NCBI GenBank assembly: GCA_013287095.1
Contig: JABDEJ010000043.1
Span: 1-20,596 of the forward strand
DNA from: Bacteroidota bacterium
Lineage (GTDB): Bacteria; Bacteroidota; Bacteroidia; CAILMK01
Direction of reading: 5' to 3'
Length of the DNA: 20,596 nucleotides
The position numbers and the translations under genes were made by a program. This document shows, piece after piece, positions 14,812 to 20,596 of the stretch; position 1 is the first letter of the stretch, and each line of letters starts with the position of its first letter. The notes beneath the pieces are model-generated. The model made no database searches. It was not told the origin of the DNA and was given only the letters and a program-made list of their open reading frames with translations.

Positions 14812-14861
14812 GTTTTGTTTGATTTTATTATTTGTTGGTTTCATAAAATCAATGAATAACT

Positions 14862-15338
14862 ATGAGAAATATGCTAGTTTTTTGCTTCGCTTTGCTTGGC
14901 AGCTACAGCGCATCCGCCCAAACCGTTTCACCCCAGGTACTTAACGCCACAGGTACCACAACGTCCTTAAAAACCATGGAACTTAGCTGGTCGGTCGGCG
15001 AACCGGCAACTGCCACGCTAAGTACTTCAGGGACAATTCTTACCCAGGGCTTTTTGCAGCCTGATGTACGGGTACACAACAGCAGCATTGAAACGATCAA
15101 TGTTTCAAGTGACATTTCTGTTTTCCCAAACCCGGTACATGATCATCTCTATATGACAGAAAGCAGAGATGTTGTAGAAACAATGTCCTTGTACAATGCA
15201 TTGGGGCAGCGGATTATCGAACAAAAGTTCGATAGCCAGGCCCTGGATATGTCGCCCTTAAAGCCGGGAATCTATTTCATCAATCTTGTCAGCTATGGCC
15301 AAAAGGAAGTCCACACATTTAAGATCATCAAATACTAA
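14862..15338 (+). CDS. Secreted protein with T9SS type A sorting domain
   Basis: A 158-residue secreted protein. A signal peptide (LVFCFALLGSYSASAQ) precedes a short strand-rich region (WSVGEPATATLS, ILTQGFLQPDV) like those that precede sorting domains in Bacteroidota. Residues ~86-158 are a complete type A sorting domain: VFPNPVHDHLYM, SLYNALGQRII, LDMSPLKPGIYFINL and KIIKY at the end. It should leave the cell by the type IX system and be attached or released at the surface. It is transcribed ahead of the giant fibre gene, 42 nt away. The mature region before the domain is too short to suggest an enzyme. Co-function with the fibre is inferred. Confidence 0.87.
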   Translation: MRNMLVFCFALLGSYSASAQTVSPQVLNATGTTTSLKTMELSWSVGEPATATLSTSGTILTQGFLQPDVRVHNSSIETINVSSDISVFPNPVHDHLYMTESRDVVETMSLYNALGQRIIEQKFDSQALDMSPLKPGIYFINLVSYGQKEVHTFKIIKY

Positions 15339-15380
15339 TAAATTAAAATATTGAAGATTAAAGGATTAAAAAATTTATCT

Positions 15381-18300
15381 ATGAAATATTTACATACTTT
15401 AACACTTTCGCTCTTCGCACTTTCGCTCTCTATCTCTGCCCTTGCACAGGCCCCTCAGTTGTTAAACTATCAGGCTGTGGCGCGGAACAATTCAGGGATT
15501 ATTCTTCCGAACAAATCATTAGGGATACGGATTTCTGTCCACGATGCTACTGCAACGGGAACTGTCGTGTACCAGGAAACCTTTTCTCCCAAAACCAATA
15601 CGCTTGGCCTGTTTACACTAAATATTGGAAATGGAACTCCCGTAAGTGGAACTTTTGCCGGAATTGATTGGTCTTCGGGCAGTAAATTCCTCCAGGTGGA
15701 AATGGATTCAACCGGAGCAAGCAATTACACGGACATGGGTACCACGCAACTCCTTTCTGTGCCTTATGCATTGTATGCAGGCAAGGCAGGGAACAGGCCG
15801 ATAGCTGGAAATGGTATTAAAATAAGCAATGACTCAATCACCAATACATCGCCCGACCAGGTTGTAAATCTTACCGGTGATGGAACAACAACAATAACAG
15901 GGACTTATCCTAATTTTAATATTCACAGTGACAGCGCCACTACTTATACAAACGGTATTGGCCTTAATCTTTTGGGAACCCAGTTTTCAGCCAAAAATAC
16001 AAGTGCGATATGGAACGCAGACCTGCTTCAGGGTAATAAAATTTCCACAATAAATCCTTCCGGAAATCAGGTACTTAAATGGAATATCTATACCGGAGCG
16101 TGGACGCCTTCTACTGACAGTACAACCATTTATACTGGTGGAAATGGGATAAATGTTTCAGGTAGCACCATAAATGGAGCGTATGTGGGAGGTAATGGCA
16201 TAAATATAAGCGGTGATACTATTATTAACACTTTGCCTGATCAGGTCATATCATTGAGCGGAACAGGAACCACCAAAGTAACAGGTAATTACCCAAATTT
16301 CACGATACATGGAGACAGCGCTGCGAAATATACCAATGGTTTGGGGCTCAACCTGACAGGGACTCAATTTTCAGCTCAGAATACCAATGCTATTTGGAAT
16401 GCAAACGAGCTGCAGGGCAATAATATATCCAGTGCTACCCCATCAAATAAACAAGTATTAAAATGGAACAGCAGTACAAGTAAGTGGGAGCCTTCAACTG
16501 ACAGTACAACTACTTATAACGCAGGAACGGGCATCAGTATAAATGGTACTACGATCAATGGTGCCTACACAGCAGGAATAGGTATTAACATAACAGGATC
16601 AACTATAAAAGGAACTTATAGCGCTGGTCCGGGTATCAGCATTTACGGGCCCTCCATTAGCGGGGCCTACAGAGGCGGAACAGGGATAACCATTGATAGT
16701 GGATCAATAATTAACTCATATTGGACAGCATCGGGCAAAAATTTAAGCAATAATAACACTGGCAATATAGGAATTAGAACCACCAGCCCGACAAGCCTCC
16801 TTTCAGTTGGCACTGGATCGCCATTCCAGGTTGATAGCAATGGGAATATTTTAAAGATCAATGACGTCCCCACTTCATTCCCTTTATCGCAAGGGGCAAG
16901 CGGCCAGGTACTTGTCAATAATGGAAGTGGTGTCCTTAGTTGGGCAACACCATCTGGTTCAACTTTTTCAGCCGGAAAAGGCATATCCTTCAGCGGAACA
17001 ACCATTAATTCAGATTGGACGACTACAGGATCCAATATTTCTAATAACAATACAGGAAATGTCGGAATAGGGAAATCACCTTCTTACAGCCTGGATATAA
17101 AAGGTCCTGTAAATGCAGATTCGTTAATGCTTAATGACACTACCATAATTAGCACCAAAGGGATAAACAATTTATTTATTGGGGCTCTGTCAGGAGACAA
17201 AAACAGCGGATATGAGAATCAATTCTTTGGATTTCAAGCCGGTTATTCAAATACAACTGGGACTAACAACTATTTTGAAGGCTACCAGGCAGGCTATTCC
17301 AACACTACAGGTTATTCCAATCAATTCCAAGGGTATCAGGCTGGTTATCATAATACAACAGGTAGAACTAATCTTTTTTTTGGCACTCAGGCAGGTTTTT
17401 ATAATACAACTGGTCAAGGGCTGTTTTTTGTAGGTGGTCAGGCAGGTTATCAAAATACTTCCGGTACTTATAATCATTTTTGCGGGTCAGGGGCTGGTTT
17501 TGCAAATTCCACAGGCAGTTCCAATTTTTTTGAGGGATATTTAGCGGGTTCAAGTAACATAAAAGGATCAAATAATTATTTTAGCGGAATAGAAGCTGGA
17601 TTGAACTCAACTTCTAGTAATAATCAGTTCGAGGGAAATGCTGCTGGAGCATTAAGCGCAGGTCAATCAAATTATTTTAGCGGCAATAGCTCTGGTTATC
17701 GAAATATTGGCTCACAAAACACTTTTATTGGAGACAGTACAGGATACAATAATGCAGGGAGCGGCAATTTATTTATAGGTTACAAGGCCGGCTTATATAG
17801 TACTTTTAGCAAGGATCATTTTGTTGGATATGAAGCAGGGTATTGGAATTTAGAGGGAAGTATAGATGAATTTGAGGGTTATCAGGCCGGATATAATAAT
17901 TTATACGGAAATAATAATTTCTGCATTGGGTTTAGTGCCGGATATGAGAATAATAATGGGAATGATAACTATTGTTCAGGGAACTACGCGGGCTATGCCA
18001 ACCTGCAAAACAACAATCAATTTGAAGGAAATTTTGCAGGATATAGCGATATTACAGGATACTCCAATTATTTCAGCGGCAATAGTGCCGGGTATTCAAA
18101 TATGTATGGAATCCAAAATGTTTTTATTGGAGATAGTGCCGGATACTCAAATACTACCGCTTCATTCAATCTTTTTGAGGGCTACTACGCAGGACTAAAA
18201 AATACCATAGGCGCATCTAATGTATTTATTGGCTATTTTTCAGGATATTCAAATTTAACCGGATCTAAAAATTATTTCTCTGGCTATCGTGCAGGGTATT

Positions 18301-19688
18301 CCAATACTACTGCAAATGACAATCAGTTTGATGGGTATAATGCCGGGTTTGCAAATACCACCGGATATAGTAATTATTTCAATGGCAATAGTGCAGGGTA
18401 TGAAAATACCACAGGCCTTCAGAATTTATTCATCGGCGACAGTTCTGGATATTCAAATTTAACCGGATCTAAAAATTATTTTGTTGGTTTTCATGCAGGA
18501 TATTCCAACACCACTGCTGGTAATAATCAGTTTGAAGGATATAATACAGGGTTTTCCAATACGACCGGATATAGCAACTACTTCAATGGCAATAGTGCAG
18601 GTTTTAAAAACACTTCAGGTTTTCAGAATTTATTCATCGGTGATAGTTCGGGTTATTCAAATACAACGAGTTCTCAAAACCAATTTGCCGGCTATCAGGC
18701 AGGTTATTCAAATACCACAGGCAGCAAGAATCAATTTGACGGATATAAATCCGGTAATAAAAATACCACAGGTAATAACAATCAATTTCATGGATGGGAA
18801 GCCGGATATGCAAATACTACCGGTGACAGCAACCTGTTTATAGGCACGGATGCCGGTACTTCTAATACAACAGCAAACAATAATCAATTTGTGGGCTACA
18901 ATGCCGGCACTGCCAATACTACCGGGAATAACAATCAATTTGACGGATACTTTGCGGGCTATAATAATAGCAGTGGGAAGTTTAATTATTTTGCAGGCAA
19001 TAGGGCAGGTTACGCAAATACCACGGGTTATCAAAATACTTATATCGGCGACAGTGCGGATGGTTCTGTAGCAACGTTATCCAATGCTACCTCAATTGGG
19101 TTTCATGCAAAGGTTGGGAAAAGCAATACAGTGACGATTGGGAATAAATATGTCACGGCCTGGGCTTTTGGATTGTCAAATACAGCCTCAGGTCACGCCC
19201 TTGAGGTAGGTGACTCATCAATAAACGGCAATGGCGCTTACCTCACCACAGGTGGTACCTGGACAAATGCAAGCGACCGGAACAAAAAGGAAAACTTTAC
19301 AGCTCTGGATAGCAGGGTAATCCTTGATAAGATATGCGCACTGCCCATCACCCAATGGAACTATAAAGGCACCCCAGCATACAACACTCATATTGGCCCT
19401 ATGGCCCAGGACTTTTACAAATTGTTCCACACAGGTGACGACAGCCTGGCCATATCGAGCATAGACCCGGCGGGTGTGGCGCTTATAGGCGTACAGGAAC
19501 TGAAAAAAGAAAATGAGGAACTTCAAAAAGAAAATAATGAATTAAAATTGCAAGTGGAAAAACTTCATCATGAAAACACTTCTATCAGGGGAACCACAGA
19601 TCAGCTTGTAAAAGAAGTAGCAGAAATAAAAAGTGCGCTTAAAAATGGGAATTTAGATAAAGCAAGTACAACTATATCAGAGAAATAG
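15381..19688 (+). CDS. Giant repetitive fibre protein with S74 chaperone domain
   Basis: A 1435-residue secreted fibre starting MKYLHTLTLSLFALSLSISALAQA (signal peptide); a TTG at 15351 would add ten weakly supported residues. The N-terminal domain QLLNYQAVARN, LGIRISVHD, LFTLNIGNG resembles the head of Bacteroidota tail-fibre-domain proteins. Two 128-residue repeats follow (15855-16238 and 16239 on), then glycine-rich 17-18-residue repeats. From ~17166 there are 38 repeats of NxFxGxxAGYxNTTGxx. The C-terminus is an intramolecular chaperone (peptidase S74): SDRNKKENF places the Ser1298/Lys1303 dyad with the family spacing of five, and GPMAQDFYKLF follows. A coiled coil (ELKKENEELQKENNELKL) ends it. 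Such domains trimerize and self-cleave in phage fibres. No T9SS domain is seen. It is probably a trimeric surface adhesin or spike; it is not part of a prophage. Confidence 0.85.
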   Translation: MKYLHTLTLSLFALSLSISALAQAPQLLNYQAVARNNSGIILPNKSLGIRISVHDATATGTVVYQETFSPKTNTLGLFTLNIGNGTPVSGTFAGIDWSSGSKFLQVEMDSTGASNYTDMGTTQLLSVPYALYAGKAGNRPIAGNGIKISNDSITNTSPDQVVNLTGDGTTTITGTYPNFNIHSDSATTYTNGIGLNLLGTQFSAKNTSAIWNADLLQGNKISTINPSGNQVLKWNIYTGAWTPSTDSTTIYTGGNGINVSGSTINGAYVGGNGINISGDTIINTLPDQVISLSGTGTTKVTGNYPNFTIHGDSAAKYTNGLGLNLTGTQFSAQNTNAIWNANELQGNNISSATPSNKQVLKWNSSTSKWEPSTDSTTTYNAGTGISINGTTINGAYTAGIGINITGSTIKGTYSAGPGISIYGPSISGAYRGGTGITIDSGSIINSYWTASGKNLSNNNTGNIGIRTTSPTSLLSVGTGSPFQVDSNGNILKINDVPTSFPLSQGASGQVLVNNGSGVLSWATPSGSTFSAGKGISFSGTTINSDWTTTGSNISNNNTGNVGIGKSPSYSLDIKGPVNADSLMLNDTTIISTKGINNLFIGALSGDKNSGYENQFFGFQAGYSNTTGTNNYFEGYQAGYSNTTGYSNQFQGYQAGYHNTTGRTNLFFGTQAGFYNTTGQGLFFVGGQAGYQNTSGTYNHFCGSGAGFANSTGSSNFFEGYLAGSSNIKGSNNYFSGIEAGLNSTSSNNQFEGNAAGALSAGQSNYFSGNSSGYRNIGSQNTFIGDSTGYNNAGSGNLFIGYKAGLYSTFSKDHFVGYEAGYWNLEGSIDEFEGYQAGYNNLYGNNNFCIGFSAGYENNNGNDNYCSGNYAGYANLQNNNQFEGNFAGYSDITGYSNYFSGNSAGYSNMYGIQNVFIGDSAGYSNTTASFNLFEGYYAGLKNTIGASNVFIGYFSGYSNLTGSKNYFSGYRAGYSNTTANDNQFDGYNAGFANTTGYSNYFNGNSAGYENTTGLQNLFIGDSSGYSNLTGSKNYFVGFHAGYSNTTAGNNQFEGYNTGFSNTTGYSNYFNGNSAGFKNTSGFQNLFIGDSSGYSNTTSSQNQFAGYQAGYSNTTGSKNQFDGYKSGNKNTTGNNNQFHGWEAGYANTTGDSNLFIGTDAGTSNTTANNNQFVGYNAGTANTTGNNNQFDGYFAGYNNSSGKFNYFAGNRAGYANTTGYQNTYIGDSADGSVATLSNATSIGFHAKVGKSNTVTIGNKYVTAWAFGLSNTASGHALEVGDSSINGNGAYLTTGGTWTNASDRNKKENFTALDSRVILDKICALPITQWNYKGTPAYNTHIGPMAQDFYKLFHTGDDSLAISSIDPAGVALIGVQELKKENEELQKENNELKLQVEKLHHENTSIRGTTDQLVKEVAEIKSALKNGNLDKASTTISEK
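15855..16622 (+). repeat. Two tandem 128-residue (384-bp) repeats in the fibre gene
   Basis: Two consecutive copies begin DQVVNLTGDG and DQVISLSGTG, 384 nt apart. They share PNFNIHSDS/PNFTIHGDS, YTNGIGLNL/YTNGLGLNL, SAIWNA/NAIWNA, QVLKWN and PSTDSTT. DNA identity is moderate, so the duplication is not recent. The stretch after the second copy has shorter GIGINITGSTI-type units. Confidence 0.75.
17166..19089 (+). repeat. 38-unit 51-bp repeat array in the fibre gene
   Basis: The array encodes N-x-F-x-G-x-x-A-G-Y-x-N-T-T-G-x-x. I count 38 units by reading the translation; a few are 16 residues long. A higher-order period of four units (68 residues, 204 bp) is clear: units 17-20, 23-26 and 27-30 each go NYF, NQF, NYFxGNSAG, then NxFIGDS. 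AATGGCAATAGTGCAGG recurs at 18381 and 18585, exactly 204 nt apart. The repeat type resembles YadA-head-like collagen-free beta-roll repeats. Confidence 0.85.
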
Positions 19689-19697
19689 GGAGTTTTC

Positions 19698-19734
19698 TGG
19701 TCATTGACCATTGATCATTGACCATTGATCATTT
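19698..19734. repeat. Tandem 14-mer palindromic repeat (TCATTGACCATTGA)
   Basis: The unit TCATTGACCATTGA occurs twice in tandem (19701-19714 and 19715-19728) and continues into TCATTTCT. Inside it TGGTCA-T-TGACCA (19698-19710) is a perfect 13-nt hairpin. It contains the stop codon of speA (19729-19731). The related copy at 2037-2060 also abuts a gene 3' end. It may act as a bidirectional terminator between the convergent fibre and speA genes. Confidence 0.7.
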
Positions 19735-20596
19735 CTTAAACCCCAGTATCTTCATCATATCCTCTGGTGATTGTTTGTCTGCGAATACCTTATAGGTGAA
19801 TTCGCCTTTTTTGTTGAGGTCTATAAGGACATGTTTTGGAGCTGGAATAAGGCAATGCTGTATGCCACCATATCCGCCCAGGCTTTCCTGGTATGCGCCG
19901 GTATGGAAAAAGCCAATGTATAGTTTTTCTTTGCCAACCGTTTTTGGTAAAAACACCTGGTTGATGTCCACTTCGCTGTTGTAATAATCCTGGCTGTCAC
20001 AGGTCATGCCGCCGAGATTTACACGCTGGTACTCCTTGTGCCAGTGGTTGATAGCCAATAGTATAAACCGTTGCCCGATACCCCATGTATCCGGTAGGGT
20101 GGTAATGAAAGAGCTGTCTATCATAAACCACTTTTCGGCATCGTTCTGTTGTTTTTCTGATACGATTGAATACAATACCGCGCCACTTTCTGCCACGGTA
20201 AAGGAACCAAATTCAGTAAAGATATTGGGCTCGTCAATGCCATTGGAATTGCAAAGGTTTTTAATCGTGGAAACGATCTCATTGGTCATGTATTCATAGT
20301 CGTAGTTAAACGACAAAGAATTAGGTACCGGGAAACCGCCGCCAATGTCAAATGAATCCAGTTCGGGACAAAGTTTTTTCAAGTCGCAATAGACTTGAAC
20401 ACATTTGTTTAGTTCACTCCAGTAATAGGTATCGTCTTTAATACCTGTATTGATAAAGAAATGAAGCATTTTGAGCTTATAGCGAGAGTTACCTGCTATT
20501 TTCTTTTCGTAGTACGGAACAATATCCCTGTACCGAACACCAAGCCGAGAGGTGTAAAACTCAAAATTGGGTTCTTCTTCCGATGCGATGCGGATG
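19729..20596 (-). CDS. speA: Arginine decarboxylase, 5' end beyond window
   Basis: The C-terminal ~288 residues of a PLP-dependent fold-type III decarboxylase that makes agmatine from arginine for polyamines. Visible motifs: SFDIGGGFPVPN for phosphate binding, the substrate-loop LGGMTCDSQDYYNS with the conserved Cys-Asp, and FFHTGAYQESLGGYGGIQHC near the end. The length of this part fits a Bacteroidota SpeA of about 465 residues. The N-terminal segment with the PLP lysine is outside the window; the frame stays open to 20596 (SRLGVRYRDIVPYYEKK). The reading starting at Met 20469 is an internal Met, not the start. It is convergent with the fibre gene. Confidence 0.85.
   Translation of the reverse strand, partial: IRIASEEEPNFEFYTSRLGVRYRDIVPYYEKKIAGNSRYKLKMLHFFINTGIKDDTYYWSELNKCVQVYCDLKKLCPELDSFDIGGGFPVPNSLSFNYDYEYMTNEIVSTIKNLCNSNGIDEPNIFTEFGSFTVAESGAVLYSIVSEKQQNDAEKWFMIDSSFITTLPDTWGIGQRFILLAINHWHKEYQRVNLGGMTCDSQDYYNSEVDINQVFLPKTVGKEKLYIGFFHTGAYQESLGGYGGIQHCLIPAPKHVLIDLNKKGEFTYKVFADKQSPEDMMKILGFKK

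Noticed and set aside
17166..19089. CRISPR-like array because of regular 51-bp spacing
   Set aside because: The repeat runs in one open frame, units differ by codon-type changes, there are no invariant repeats with unrelated spacers and no cas genes.
15381..19688. Prophage tail-fibre module
   Set aside because: Only the S74 domain is phage-like. No capsid, tail, integrase or lysis genes occur, and the protein has a Sec signal peptide.

Overview
The window looks like ordinary chromosome from a member of the Bacteroidota, probably near the Chitinophagales/Sphingobacteriales. The evidence is a T9SS type A sorting domain, DUF4293, DUF1599 and BT_3928-type proteins, several TAnnTTTG -7 promoter elements, no clear Shine-Dalgarno sequences, and moderate GC (about 40% by eye). 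No rRNA, tRNA, CRISPR array, transposase or phage structural module was seen.

Left part (1-7350): mnmH and selD, the two genes that put selenium into tRNA, overlap by ATGA on the minus strand. Both carry single-base indels in homopolymers: two compensating ones in mnmH and one in selD. Then come a DUF4293 membrane protein, a thiolase, a lone RecF/OLD-like AAA ATPase, the heptose-bisphosphate phosphatase gmhB, divergent from it a polyprenol-phosphate-mannose-synthase-like GT2 with a TTG start, and an MscS channel.

Middle part (7350-9290): an arsR-rhodanese pair and a small antitoxin-like gene lie between two copies, in opposite orientation, of a 111-bp palindromic element (7354-7464 and 8666-8776). 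A third, solo arm lies at 7492-7510. A small lipoprotein gene follows.

Housekeeping part (9373-14602): folP and cdaA (dihydropteroate synthase and c-di-AMP synthase, overlapping by 14 nt) run leftward. DUF1599, a BT_3928-like DoxX/thioredoxin protein, an OppB/DppB-like ABC permease and shikimate kinase aroK run rightward. A palindromic CTTTGCG repeat sits between the two groups and supplies a false upstream start for the DUF1599 gene.

Right part (14667-20596): a promoter with a leader of about 155 nt containing a hairpin precedes a two-gene surface unit. The first gene encodes a small secreted T9SS protein. The second encodes a 1435-residue fibre with two 128-residue repeats, 38 units of a 17-residue N-x-F-x-G-x-x-A-G-Y repeat and a C-terminal S74 chaperone/autoprotease followed by a coiled coil. 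The window ends in speA (arginine decarboxylase), cut by the edge.

The most unusual features are the fibre unit and its nested repeats, the 111-bp palindromic elements, the clustered lesions in both selenium genes, and three further short repeat families, two at gene 3' ends and one at a divergent gene start.
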